Shown: positions 1-12,306 of the stretch, one piece after another
Layout: each line of letters begins with the position of its first letter
How positions within the stretch are numbered: the stretch's first letter is position 1
Assembly: GCA_029964075.1 (NCBI GenBank)
Contig: CM057149.1
Coordinates: 38,150,900-38,214,899 of the forward strand
DNA length: 64,000 nucleotides
From: Patiria pectinifera
Lineage: Eukaryota > Echinodermata > Asteroidea > Valvatida > Asterinidae
Direction of reading: 5' to 3'
Translations under genes and position numbers: made by a program
The notes under the pieces: generated by a model
What the model was told of the DNA's origin: nothing
What the model saw: only the letters and a program-made list of their open reading frames with translations
The model's database searches: none

Positions 1-217
1 AGTGACATCCTGCAGCAGTGCGGAGGATTTCAAGTACTTAATTTATGCAAGGCTGAGCATAACAACACAAGGTCCTGCCCAAGAACTTAACACAGTGCGT
101 CCTCCGAAATCAGCAGCGCACTTTTGCCATGTAACCTCAATTCTGCAAATTCCTCCAATTTTGGAGGATTTGGGATGGTTAGGATTAATGTCACTCACAG
201 CAGACCGAAAAGTCTAG
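1..217. repeat. Truncated copy of the GGATTTTGAAGGATTGAGG repeat family
   Basis: This stretch carries the same cctccaa / ttggagg motifs and subterminal layout as the better-preserved copies at 437-832, 37297-37711 and 53668-54085. It is cut by the window edge. It would sit in an ING3 intron or downstream of its exon 5. Confidence 0.5.
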
Positions 218-436
218 GTCAACTTACTTTCTCCCCTTGTCGGTGCTTGAAGCTGCTTCGCTGGGATGTCCAGCTCTAATGACCCTGTAACCATCATAAC
301 CAAATCATATATTACAATAAAATTACAGTTTTGACAATTATCTAAGAGACAGGCTATGCCGACTGTATAGCGATAGGTTGTGTTAAATACATCTAAGTTT
401 GTTCAACAAAAATGATACTTTGGGTTTTAAAGATAT

Positions 437-832
437 TAACCCTAGCCCCCTAGGCCCTTTTGGCTTGGAACAATCCTCAATCCTGCAAAATCCTCCAATT
501 GCCACCATGTAAACATTGGATTCAGCCTCAATCCTCCATATCATCCGTTATTTCTTAAATTTCTTCAGTGGAGGGGTGACCATTGCTTCAATCCTTCCAA
601 ATTTTTCAACAATCACTATTAATGGGTTGAGGCAGTGCGGATGACATTCAGAAGCAGTGCAGATGATATCGAGCATAATGCAGGACTGAACATAAACAAT
701 GCTGCATACAGCCTACAAACTCAACATAATGCATCCTCCAATACCAAACGACAATTTTGTGCCATTCAGCCTCAATCTTCCAAAATCCTCCAAAACCGCC
801 TGGTTGACTTTGGAGGATTGAGGGTTAGGGTT
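437..832. repeat. Inverted-repeat element, GGATTTTGAAGGATTGAGG family, copy 1
   Basis: About 396 bp, with ends reading ttaaccctag on the left and the inverse ggttagggtta on the right. Inside are many copies of a tcctccaaaatcc motif and its complement. The copy at 53668-54085 aligns in opposite orientation over its whole length, including the shared block around the words gaggggtgaccattg and ggtcacccctc. No coding capacity was seen, so it is a non-autonomous dispersed repeat in the ING3 intron or flank. Confidence 0.65.
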
Positions 833-936
833 ATGGATGAATACAGAAAAGTTTAATAACAAATTGACCTATATATTCTAGTAAAACTCATTGAAGTAAG
901 AATTTATCATCCAACTGTAACATAACATGGCCTTAC

Positions 937-2118
937 TTCTTTCTAAAACTTCGGTGATTCCCGCATTATCTGCTTCGAGTTCCATTTTGAACTTATTCAA
1001 TTCCTGGTCTAATTTCCGCAGGTAGCGATCGACCTGTAAAAAAGAAATGGTATCAGGAACAATTTAGATATTACAATATGGAACATTTAGGGTCAGATAC
1101 GATTGGATATTGACTATCATCATCATAATCATATCTGAAATATTCCTTTGATGCTAACCATTAACAGAAGAGTACATTTAAGTAAACGATCCCGCTAGGC
1201 AATTCAACATGTTCCAACTTTAAACATCGATTTTGCCAATTTATTTGATAGCAAATTCATAAAATGAATGAAAAGTTGCAAGCAGAATCACAAGGAGAAA
1301 AAAAGGAAATATCCCCACATTTTTTATTTTCTTACCAAATCGTAAACCTGGTTTGCCAGTTGAACCTTCTCATCACAATCTTCCAAAATCTTGTAATAAT
1401 CCTGCACATAAAAATATACCAAAAAAATAATCTGCATTTAAAAGCAATAACCTTGGTGTTTCAAAGTGTAAACATAAACTTGTTTATCAGTTAAACAAAA
1501 ATAACCTTTGAGGGGTGCTTTACTCTCAAGTAAAAATAGTTCAATATCAATTATTATCATTTTATTTTGTTGAAAAATTCTCAACATGCCAACTTCTCAT
1601 TGAGGGCAATACAAAACATGAAGACCTCATTTTAGTTTTCAACAGAAAGTCACAAATGGTGAACTCCCATGAAATCAAAAGGGCGCCCTCTCTAGTCACC
1701 TTTCTGATGGCCTCATAACTCTTTGACTCCGGTTTTGCAGAATTCGTTTTCTTTGCAGCTTCAAAAAACTTGCTTTGTCGCTCGTCCAGGTTGTCCATTG
1801 CATCTAAAATGGAAGAGGAAACATCAATTTCATGATTTTTTCACAAACAATACTTTAAAAATTCGCACAAGAAACACAAGAAACAAAAATTTGAGGACGT
1901 ACTTTGTACTTGGAGGTCCATCTCACGCATTTCCGTGAACCGCTCTCGCAGGTCCATCGGTAGCTGCTCGATCACTATCAAAAATAAACGCCAAAAAAGC
2001 CATGTTATTTAACTTTGAAGAGAATAAAACTTCAAAGAAGAGATAGTTGACTTCAATTTAATTCAAAAATTAACATAATTCCCTACTTACTCTCCAAATA
2101 ATCCTCTAAATACAGCAT
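937..2118 (-). CDS. ING3: ING3-like inhibitor of growth protein, N-terminal exons (3' part outside window)
   Basis: Five coding exons on the minus strand at 2118-2091, 1974-1903, 1803-1700, 1401-1336 and 1033-937, joined by GT..AG introns with continuous phase. The protein starts MLYLEDYLE and continues IEQLPMDLRERFTEMREMD, then VQLANQVYDL, DRYLRKLDQELNKFKMELE and ADNAGITEVLER, which is the ING N-terminal domain as known from ING3. In that family this helical domain binds partners within the NuA4/TIP60 histone acetyltransferase complex, and a C-terminal PHD finger reads H3K4me3. The PHD exons are not present; they must lie beyond base 1, since the last exon ends in phase 1 with a donor at 931-936. 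The start is chosen at the family-typical MLYLEDYLE. The gene is head to head with the makorin-like gene at 4632. Identification is strong; the exact ends rest on splice consensus only. Confidence 0.93.
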
Positions 2119-4631
2119 TTTGGGCGATAACTTTTACAGCCAACCGCGAGGAGAAAATATTACATCCCCTAAGCTAATGTAACAGTGCCTGTGATTGGCT
2201 GAGGGATTATGGTAAAAACTGTCCATTTACTCTTTAAAATTTAGTTTTGAAAACAAGCCAATCTAAATATAACTAAATCAATTTAATAATTGATGTTCAA
2301 TACGTTTTAGTTGTGTGTATTTTGAGTAAATAATTAAAATGCCAGGAAATTACACTGAAATATTATTCTGTCGTGGACCAATTAAGAGGGGTTTTTCATG
2401 CATACACGTACACTGTGGTCCACCATTTTGTTGGCTGGTGCCCGGCTAACTGTCGCAGCGAAAGTGATGCGAGCACGGCGCGGCGCGGCCGGGGGATGGC
2501 AGCCGGGGACGATCAAGCGAAAAAAGCGGCACTGTCTTCGCCACGCGGTCGGGGCACAGGATGACGCTGTATATATTTCGTTTATGAGAGTTTCACCGAA
2601 AAATAGATTTTATTCACAAATTACTGTTTTTCTAACAATACAAACGTTATTTCTCTTTTGGATGAGACATTGAACGAAATAATCCGCCTTTGTAGTTATG
2701 GGATAATCACTTCAAATTTTGAATTAATTTGGGGCGAATAATTCCAGATAGGCATACTAAATTTGAACTTAAGAGGCGCAAAAGCAACCCAGAACTAGCC
2801 TCTTACAGAATTGCAGCACCCCAAACAGACAAACAAAGTAGGTTTTATTTTTATCGTTACATTAAAATATGAAAAGTCTTTACAGACAAAATAAAATCGA
2901 TCGGACAGTATCTTGAAGTTGAAAGGGATGCCAGTGGACCTTGCTGCCTTTTTGTGGTCGTATTTTTTCAAGTTGAGCACGTCATCCCGAATAAATTTCT
3001 GAAATCTGAATAAAAGACTAAACGTTCGAGCTAGCTCTCACTTTCCGAGGTTATATGGGCTTTTCCATTAATGGAATAACAATTTCAAAATAAATGGGAG
3101 TTTCGTTTTAGAGTGCCGTACGTCCCAAACGCACTTTAATTTATTCATTGTTTAAAAACAAAATTTAAAGTTCGCAAGCAGACGTTAATTGCTTTAATTG
3201 GTTTTGCAATTGGTTTTGACAAAAGACATAAATAATAATTTCTCGATTTTGTTGATGCGAGAAAATTAACGACTAATTTAGAAAAAAAGGCCTGATGCCA
3301 TTACAAAAAATTACGAGTAGTCACGGTGAAAAAAATAATGACATCATGAATTATACTTTTCATGACCAGTCATGAAATTTGTCACGTCTAGTCGTGAAGA
3401 GTTTCACACATTTTTGTTGGGATAACCGTGTTTTTTTGTCCCGCATCATGAAATTGTTGTTAATGTTATTTGCACGCTACAACATTAACGACTGGTTTTT
3501 AAAGGGGGGGATGGGGACGCGATGTTCTTCGTTGATAATGTTGTCGTGCTTGAACACCGTCTGTTCCAACGATGTTTTTAACGCCGGGTCAGTAACTTGA
3601 TAAATGAAAACTTCAAAATTTCGTTAGGCCGCTGTTTTCTTTATTTTATGTTTTACGATAAACACGCACGCAATACGTTTATAGGCCTTCAATCTTTTGA
3701 AGGTAGATGGGGAAGCACGTAGTTACTGTAGTGTGATGTATTATTCTGTTCGTTGAACAAAAATAATAAGTTTATATAAATAATTTAATTGACAACATGG
3801 AGAAAGAAAGCAATCATTTAATTCTGAAAACAATTACCCCAGCTAGACCACTGCATTCCGATAGAAACTGTATTTTATTTTCTTCAAATAATGGATGGTG
3901 TATCCTTTTTTGACGTCATGTACTAGCAAGTGTACAGCTACTCGTTTTTAGATGCGGCACGCCCATGCTGCAGCCGGCAGCGCCTAACTGAACTCGATCT
4001 GTCCCACCATGCAGTAGGACCGTGATAGACGCTTTGAACACTACTGCAAAGGATAATCCGATGTTTGTTTACTTTTATTGTTTCCGCTAGCGCTCGGACA
4101 AGACAACGGGAACTGACCATGTTTGACAACCGATGTAGTGAGTTTATTGCCGGCGAAATATATCGATCAATCGATCGATCAATTACGTTTCACTGGTGAC
4201 GGTAAACCACGTCGTGTTGTCACATGCAGATATCCATGATCTTCAGCGCGTGTTGAATGAATGAAGTCACAACCTCAGTCCCAGAGTCTACTTCCAACCT
4301 TGAAGCAATAGTAGACCCCGGAAGGGTGGGGAACTTACTTAATTCTTGTGTCTGATTCGATCCCGTGATATGATCAACTGACGGTTTTATATCGTGTACT
4401 TGGTGGTTTTATTAACATTCATTGTGAATTATTACGGCCAATCCTCCTCGAAAACATTCACCCTTTGCATTTTGCTTTTAGTGAAATACTGCATGTTGGA
4501 TGTTAGGAGCGTACTGCTCCACGCCATGAAGACAAGGTTGGAATGAAGTCACAATTTGATGCACCGGGCACCAGCGATTTCCCTTCTAGCCTAGCATGCA
4601 GCGCACGCAGCAGCAGCTCCATCGGTACAAG
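2119..4631. promoter_or_regulatory. Divergent intergenic region between ING3 and the short makorin-like gene
   Basis: A 2.5-kb spacer between two divergent start codons, so it should hold both promoters. A CpG-rich patch lies near 2450-2560 (repeated cggcgcggc words). A perfect cAMP-response-element octamer TGACGTCA lies at 3911-3918. A small run of cgatcaat words sits near 4160-4180. I see no convincing gene, and the small open frames here lack family signal. Promoter function is inferred from gene orientation only. Confidence 0.35.
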
Positions 4632-7208
4632 ATGGCTGCTGCCAGTAATGCGCCGTCTGGGCCCGGGCTGTCTAGCGTGCAAGGCATGCCAGGACAGGGG
4701 CGCGGACCGAACAACGGCGCAGACTGGCGCAAAAACATCGCTTGCAGGTTTGTCCGTCATTTCACCGCCATCTGTGCGGTGTTTGTGACTTTTTTTTGTG
4801 CGGAAATGGGGTTGGGCGTTGCGATCGCCGGCCGGTGTGTTTTCGTGCGTTGTCGTTGGTAGACGTAACATGACATACGCAATGCATGTGATTTGTCATG
4901 CGACCAAATGGCATGACTGGTATTTTGTATGCGTGTTACCATACTGTGTATTGTCATTTGTGTAGCAAGTTATTGTGAAATCAAGATAAAAACAAAATCA
5001 TTAGTCATGATCATAACGATGTGACCACGATTTGATTGTGTTCTTGACTAGACTTAAACGTTAATGAAAACAATGGAGAAAGAAGTTGAATATTATAAAT
5101 AGCCTAGGGCAAGCCTACAAACATGTGTGGAATTTATTGGTCTTGGCATGGAGGAATAAGAACATGTGTTCTTCCTCCATGGACTTGGACATGACACATG
5201 TTGGAAGAAAATTTCAAGCTTGTCATTTCTATTTTCTTTTTAATCCCATGGAATTTGAAAGATTCCTATATCTGGCCATCACTAATTTATCCCTACAAAT
5301 AGTACAAGTGATGGCCAGATATGGGAATCTTTCCCAAGCGTTTTTCGCTTAAATTAAGGAAATAAACAACTGAAAACAAAGGGGGAAAGAATGTAGTATC
5401 CTGACGCCACTTCAGCGGTTGTATACAAACTCTATGGAGAGTCAGCAGCATTTTCAAAGTATTTTCTAACAAAATTAGAAATGTTTGGAAAGATTTCCAT
5501 ATATACGAAGTTCACTCAACACTCTGTGTACAAACCCTATGAGAGTGGACTGAAAAATTCTAAGTGTTTTCTAAGAAAATGCTTGTATTTTCTCACTGCT
5601 CAAATTGACTTTGATGACATGAAATTGCTATCTGGGGGCTTGTTAGTCAATACAGAGGAAAATTAGTGAACTTCGCATATGGTAATCTTGTCAAATGTTT
5701 CTCAGTCCCAGATTCGTGTCTTTTCAACATTTTTGCAATGACCATGATGACTGACCTTCATTGAGATGATATATGACGAAAAAGTGGTGTAAGGATGCAA
5801 CATTTTTTTTGCAGAAAGGGGAGCCTAGAAACTATTTAAAATGTAATCCTGTTTAATTGGTCAATGGACATCACAAATTTTTCCCTGAAGTGACTTATCA
5901 GTATCAGCCATCAGAAAGCGATAACATGTCCTAAAGTAAAGGTCAAATTTAGCAGGGAAAATGTGGAAGCAATCACTGAGAAAACACTTCTTTCCTCGTG
6001 TTTTTGTTCATTATGTCACGACGAGTATAAACATAAAATAGTTGCTCATCTGAGCTGAGCTTTTTGAAAAAATGAAGGAGGCAGGCATCTTTTCTCTCTT
6101 TTTTTCTTAAGATGGCATTTTTTCCAAGATGGCAGATTGGTTCTTCCATTTTCTCAACTCTTTTTCTGATGCAAAGTTGAGTCCAAAGGAGCCATAACCC
6201 TTTCTTCATAGCTACGGTTTTGTTAAAAACAAATTATTAAAACAAACAATATATTTCTACCTCTACTTTGTTAATACTGGCCTCATGGTATTACCTACCA
6301 ATAGATGAAGTTTAACAGCTGTATTTTTTTACTTGGCCTTATATTCAACTATTCAACATATATATTGAAATAGTGTATTAGATAACGTTGAATTGCATGT
6401 AAACAAAAATAGAAAGTGTCTCTTAACTACCAAATTACTTACCTGCTAAACTTTTCAAGAAAATAAAAAATAAATTCCACTTATTTTTTTTGGATTCACA
6501 CATAATCTGTGACCAGATTTACTAGGGTTGCCTAGTCTGGTTTCAACATCTGCAAAAGTTGTTAATGATCATCAAACCTCTAAGCTTCTCTATGAAAGAA
6601 CATAGTTTAAACAATTTCATTTTCTATCTTGTACGCCATGGCAGATATTTCATTCATGGACTCTGCAGGGCAGGGGACAACTGCAGATACGCCCACGACC
6701 GGGCCGGCAAACCTTCCACACGTTGCAAGTTCTTCTTACTTGGGACCTGTCGGTATGGCAACCAGTGCAAGTGAGTACATAACCTTACAGGTTTTGTTTT
6801 TGTCTCTGAAACTTCTTAGATTAAAATCGCTGGATGTTGTTCAGCGATCCAGTGGGTATAGAGAGCTTGTACAGAGCGCCCTCAATGTGGACAGGGCATG
6901 ATTTACTGGTCTGGCACCTAGACTTCTTGCAAACTGGTTCTTAGATTTGGCCCCTTTTTTTTTGCACTTCCAGGTTTGACCATGACGTCCCAGGTGCGCC
7001 CGTCCAGCCCATGAGTATAGCGCCCCCTACCATGATCCCCATGGCCCAGAACATCAGCTGGGGCCAGCCCCCGATCCACCCCATGTACCAGCCGGTCATG
7101 GCTGCTGCGTACTACGCCCCTCCCCACATGGTCCAGGTGCCCCAGCGGACCGACATGACTGTGATGCCTGACGGATCCCAGGTGACTGAAGAGAGGCGAG
7201 GTTATTGA
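4632..7208 (+). CDS. Short RING-less makorin-like protein with two CCCH zinc fingers
   Basis: Three exons at 4632-4747, 6645-6770 and 6974-7208 give 158 residues. Start codon chosen: MAAAS after a good context, matching MAAAE of the downstream makorin. An in-frame upstream ATG at 4596 would add 12 residues. The fingers are C38-x7-C46-x5-C52-x3-H56 and C66-x7-C74-x5-C80-x3-H84, preceded by DWRKNIAC; the downstream makorin has DWQKNITC and nearly the same fingers. Exon 3 does not resemble makorin. It encodes a tail of 77 residues rich in Pro, Met, Gln and Tyr (MIPMAQNISWGQPP, MAAAYYAPP) ending at TGA. There is no RING and no makorin Cys-His motif, so ubiquitin ligase activity is not expected. 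RNA binding through the fingers is the likely role, by analogy with makorins. A donor-like CAG|GTGACT at 7182 could extend it to further exons. Exons 1 and 2 are secure; the 3' end is less so. Confidence 0.75.
5257..5334. repeat. Small inverted repeat (hairpin)
   Basis: The left arm gaaagattcctatatctgg and the right arm ccagatatgggaatctttc are near-perfect complements around a short spacer. A related half-copy lies near 50220-50245. It is in intron 1 of the short makorin-like gene. Confidence 0.55.
5387..5812. mobile_element. Inverted-repeat element, CTGACGCCAC family, with a nested insertion
   Basis: The left end reads aaagaatgtagtatcctgac and the right end gtggtgtaaggatgcaacat, the inverse of the family's other terminus. 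Two more family members lie at 42357-42546 and 50252-50450. This copy is longer because a second element is inserted at 5487-5692. It has no coding capacity. Confidence 0.65.
5487..5692. mobile_element. Nested 206-bp inverted-repeat element with 8-bp target duplication
   Basis: AAATGTTT occurs at 5479-5486 and again at 5693-5700, directly flanking the insert. The ends are inverted repeats: ggaaagatttccatatatac on the left, and the complement of catatggtaatcttgtc on the right, followed inwards by cgaagttcact on both sides. The family copy at 50252-50450 lacks the insert and so shows the empty site. An 8-bp duplication is typical of hAT superfamily elements. A related sequence lies at about 33940-34140. 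Confidence 0.75.
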
Positions 7209-9295
7209 GTTGCCGCCTGAAGTAGGTTGCGGGAGTTTGATTTGCAACAGGTAAATAGTTTACAAATATTGACTGCTTTTAAGTGGTATAGTACAACTAT
7301 ATTCTAGAGGGTGATCCCAACAGCATTTTAATTTCCAGAGGTGCAGCCAAAGGAAAATGTAATACTTCATGGATCACCAAGGGAGGCTAGTTTTACAACA
7401 GCAGGGATGTGATTTCTCCGGTGTTTTTTTCTCAGAAATCCGGTTTTTTTTGGGCCTCAAAAGTCCACCAACGTGAATCATGTGAATCCGTTGAGAAAAT
7501 AGTGGGGTAGAATGTGCTAATTAATTATTCTTAATGAGTTTTGCTTGCCGAAATATCCAAAATTTACTTACGGACATTACTTCGTTGATCGATATATCTT
7601 TTAACGCACGCACATATTGAATACCCAATGTGAGAATGAAGTTGAAGACCATGCGTTGCCGTTTAGCGCGATCATGTGATTTTTCGCTTGGGTCCGAGTT
7701 TGTGATTATTTTAGGTCTAGTTCCTGTGTCGGTACTTGAGATGCGTGTGTTGCGCTGGTCAGGTGTACAGACTAATATTACTCAGCGAAGCTAGCGCGCC
7801 GGCAGGTTCCACACACACACACGCAACGTGCACAATAGACCAATGAAATTACAGTATCCAAGCACACGATTTAACAATGGCTCATGACAAACTTTACTTA
7901 CATGTGGAATTTGTGTTTTCCCCTTGCAGATTATTGATGTACATCCATGCACCATAGAGCAGGACCGAAAACACCTCAGATGAGTTCCCAAGTAGAGTAT
8001 TTGTCAATGTTTTTGTTTAACCACAGAACAAGAAAATCTACAGTTTTCTAATATACTCAGTAAAATTATGTAGTCAACTTGATTATGCATGTGTGTGTGT
8101 GTTTGTAGTGACTTGAATTGCTGCAAAACATGGAACTTGCCTGTAACAGACCAAAGTGTAAAGTTTGAAGATCATTTTGTTTTGTACTTGATTGTCAAGA
8201 AATAGTCACATTTCTTAAGAAGTGTCCACATTCAATTTTCAGGTGTATTTCTGAAGGCAGTTTAACAGAAAAGACCCCCCTTAAAAAAAGGGAATAGGAT
8301 TAGTTTTGTGTTTTGTAGCATATCTTGAGTCTGTCTTCTATCCTGTTCTTGATGCATTGTATATGTATTACACCAATAACCAGAGAAGTGGTCAAGTGGA
8401 ACACTTCACTGCAAACATTGCAGTTTACTCCCCAAGCAAGAATGATCGGCCTCGTTTCCTTCCACGAGCCTCTGAGATGGGTCACAGATAGAGGGCGCTT
8501 TCCACCTGCCCTCCCATCTGTACGATTGAAACAAAGATGTTGTGATTAACGTTAATTGTAAGTTGGGTTGTTTTTTTAACTGAAGAACCGTACAAGTGCA
8601 AGCAATGTTGTAATTTAACTTTTTATGGGGTGATTATGTAAACTTGACTGATGTACCCAGTTAATCTGAGGTTACTTGGTCAAAAAACACTTTTTCCTGA
8701 AATTCTGCTTGATCCCTACTGAAAACGAAGCAGAGTTGAAGAAAAAATATAAATAGATTGAAATGGGGGTTATATCTACGACAGAGATCGAACTTTTTTC
8801 TTTTTTTTACGTCTGTGTACATGTACTTTTAACTCAATTTTGTCTGTCTTTGATCACCTGATTGTTTATCAGAAATAATTTATTACTTTTAGTAAACAGA
8901 TGGCCAACAGTTGAGGGGATGAAAAAAAATAATAATAATCGGAGCAGAAGGACACAATAATCTAAAGACTTGGTAATATGCAACCAAAGTTTTTATTATA
9001 AATGCAGAACAGAGTAGTGAGAAGAGAATGAAAAAAAAATTGAGAAAACTCCTTGCCTTACTATTTACAAACTTTTTCTCTAGGGAAAATCAAAGATTTT
9101 CACGGGGATGTAAATTTTTCCCATTGATTTTGAATTCAATGGGAAATGCCTTTCTAACATCAATATGTTTAAAAGATTAACTTTTCTTGCAAGAGCAACA
9201 ATCTGGGAGTGTCCTGAAAATGAAAATGCATGTTAACACACATTTATTATAAATTCAGGCACTTTTAAGTTTGACTGGTATCTATCCAATATTTT

Positions 9296-9511
9296 TAATC
9301 CTAACCCCCTAGGGTGATTTACTAGGAACCTTCCTCATCCTTGCAAATCCCAACACCATATGGTAAACTGTGCACATAAACAGTTGGACTCTGTTTTTTT
9401 GTGGTATGTCTAATCCCACGTAAAGTCAGTTTACTAGTACAGTACTCATCCTAACAGATTCCAACAAACCCTGATGTTGGAGTTTGGCTGGTTGGGGATC
9501 GTTAGGGTTAA
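9296..9511. repeat. Internally shortened copy of the GGATTTTGAAGGATTGAGG family
   Basis: The ends ttaatcctaaccccctaggg and gttagggtta match the termini of the copies at 437-832 and 53668-54085, but the interior is only about half length. Confidence 0.5.
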
Positions 9512-10373
9512 AGTATAGGACAAATAATTAGGCAAACAAAATTTGTTGAAGTTTTATTTCATTTAATAATTTATTTTCAGTTATTTGTTGTTTGAAAATG
9601 GCGTGTATTCTTGAAATCAGAATCAGCATTTTTAATATTACACAGCCTGCCGTGTCATAATTGCAAATATTATCATAATTGTTCATAACCACAGTCGATT
9701 TGACTTTTATACAATCTTGCAAAAATAAACGAGAGACTTTTATTTTTTTTTCCTATATGAGTAAATGTTGTCTGACGTCCGTGTGTTTAGGAAGTGCATC
9801 CATTTGTAATGTCAGAGGTCAATGTCCGAGGTCAAAGGTTGAGAGATGCAAATATGTACAATTTATTGCATGCAGTGTCAGCCTCCTTTAGGGCGCTTGG
9901 CTTTACCAGATTTTAAAGTAGTTTGGTGTTTTACTTTCAGGTAAACTAGATCACTGTGTGAGATAACACTAGTAATGAGTATTTTATACCAATGTCTATA
10001 ATGGAGGACCAGTAGTTGATGTCTGTGATGTTTTGTTCCTCCTTTATCTTGCTGCATAACTGTATGAGTTGATTGTTTGAAGGGATGCACCATCTCACGT
10101 GAGGAGTCTTAAGGTCCTAGTCTATGACAGTGTTTTGAGTTTTGTGCCTGGTTGTGTAGGTTAGAGTTTAGATATAGGAGTATGTCAAGTTAGATCAATA
10201 ATTATATACATATCAGTGGGCAGCTTTCAGTAACAAATACAATGGAGATACTTATCGATGTATATTCATTTATGCAGGGACCTAGTTAAAGTTATTGACT
10301 CTGATTGGCCATGAGTTGGTCACATGAGTATGCTCAAACAGATGATTGGCTCACCTGATTATGCAGCAGTGAT

Positions 10374-10517
10374 GTAATCGAGTCAGTCACAAGTTACCTA
10401 GTCACAAGCTATTGAACCGAACTGTGACAAGTGCATGTCTTTGTTACTGTTCATCCCCTGTTACTTGTGATCAGACTTGTGATTAACCTTAACCTGACTT
10501 GTGATGGGCTCGACTAC
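10374..10517. mobile_element. Compact MITE with ACTTGTGAT subterminal units
   Basis: The terminal inverted repeats are gtaatcgagtcagtcacaag on the left and cttgtgatgggctcgactac on the right. The interior contains gttcatcccctgttacttgt and further tcacaag / cttgtga words. Fragments of the same unit recur at 43146, 48585 and 56871. It is the shortest, most complete member seen, with no coding capacity. Confidence 0.6.
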
Positions 10518-11159
10518 AACACTGTTATGCAATACAGGTTGAAATCACATGAAGCACATTCAAACTTCTATCAACAACACAGTTTTTATTGACATTTTCT
10601 TTGAGTTTGGCATCAGTTCACATAGGCACTTCACTAATACGATCACACTGGCCTGTCCATGTGAGTCTGTGCAGCGCCGTCAATGGACAACGCGCAAAGG
10701 GGATAGGTGCCTAGATATAGCAATTAGAGTCAATGTCCTTAGGACGACGACTGTGGTCTGAGGTTTTATTAACTATAATGTGCACTTGATGTATATATAG
10801 TTCTTTATGTAAGTCAAGGATATCTATGGAAAAAGCAAAGGCTTGTCATTCATAATAGTCGAAAGATATCTGTGAAGAAATTCACGAACTGATATCTTGT
10901 GACATGAAATAAGGCAGTGGAACTTTCCAGGATTTTAGCTGTCTCGCGTTTCTGGTGTTGTTTTTGAATAAAAAATTAAAGAGAAAACTCATTTAAGAGT
11001 AGTCAAGAATACTGAGCAAAGTAACTGCAACAGTACGAGAGTACGTTTTAGAAAATGCAAACAAATGCATTTCAGAAACAAAGGCATGACATTTGGGCAA
11101 GGTGTATATAATTTTCATGACACAGGAGAACCAAAGTAACATGGATTTGTAGACAAAAT

Positions 11160-11411
11160 GGGTTATTCTATAAATTTACGGTCCAAAGTAAGACATTTTT
11201 CCTGTCTCCATTACCTCTGAACTTTGGAATTTGCCATTCAAGTATCATTAAAAATGACTGCAAATGCTTTTTTTATTTGTTGGGTAGGTATTTTGCTTTT
11301 CGTAGTCACTCTTGGAGGACGACTGCATTAAGGAGTGCATCTGGAATTATAAAATCATAGATTTCTGATGTTACAGGGAAAAAAGTGGACCCCAAATTTA
11401 TAGAATGACCA
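11160..11411. mobile_element. MITE, GGGTCATTCTATAAATTT family, copy 1
   Basis: About 252 bp with near-identical inverted ends: gggttattctataaatttac on the left, and the complement of aaatttatagaatgacc on the right. The copy at 34591-34846 aligns throughout, including the shared internal word ggatgactgcattaagg with one difference. Possible 4-bp target duplications are imperfect (aaat / acat). Confidence 0.75.
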
Positions 11412-12211
11412 ACATGTATTTCCTGTCATTTTGCTGACGACGTTACTGCTGTGCATTATGTGTGCCAGCCTGTTAGGATTGAACACATTGGAATTTGTTG
11501 GGGGGGGGGGAATGCAAACTTTCATTTTTTTTTTTTTTAAGAAATGTGTTACTGAAGGGCTTGCTTGCTGCCATGGTCACTTTAATTGATGGTATATGTA
11601 ATAAACTTCCAAAAGTGTTCGTGCAGAGAACATTTTCTGCCGTTAATGCTGATAGACCCTCCCTGCCTGTGAATCAAACTACATATTGACCAATTAGATC
11701 ACAAATTTTGGTCAGGTGACCACGGTAGCCCAATCAAACTTGGTCACATGCACTGTGAGGAATGTACACAAACCAAAGATGGGCGGGGCTAATGGGCGGA
11801 GCTTAGTAATCTGTTTATTACGGTATTTTGTAAAGATGTTCTTAGTAGTACCGTGTGTTGAGATACAGTGGATAAGATTTCATGTAATTGAATATCGTTT
11901 GTCCATCTGCATGACTACAAGATAGGAGCTCATTGAGTAATGCATGAGTACTAAGTTATGGGTGATTCCCTTATGCTAATAGACCAATCCATTTAGCTCC
12001 ACCCCATCGTGTTTTGACCAGTCGCAGCTGTGATGAATGTCATGTGTTCACAGTGGGTGGGACCTAATGGATCGGTCCATTTTCCCTGCAGGTAATCGGT
12101 AATGGTATGATCTTAGAATTTGAGGGTTTAGTTCCAGAAGTATTTTTCTCTGTTCTGAAGTGTCGTGGGACATTAGTTTTACAGCGCATGTAGAATGTAG
12201 GCTGATGTATT

Positions 12212-12306
12212 TGTGCTGGTCCCAGAGCGCCAGCCTCGTGTCCTCTTTGTAACTATCTCACTGACTGACTGACTATCACTTGTGAGCCGGGCAGTGCTAT
12301 TGTTTA
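12212..12306. repeat. Dispersed repeat with ctgactgactgac core, short form
   Basis: It begins gtgctggtcccagagcgcca, has a core of atctcactgactgactgac and ends gggcagtgctattgtttagg. The same blocks in the same order occur at 25398-25914 with extra DNA in the middle, and at 59146-59225 in partial form. Confidence 0.5.
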
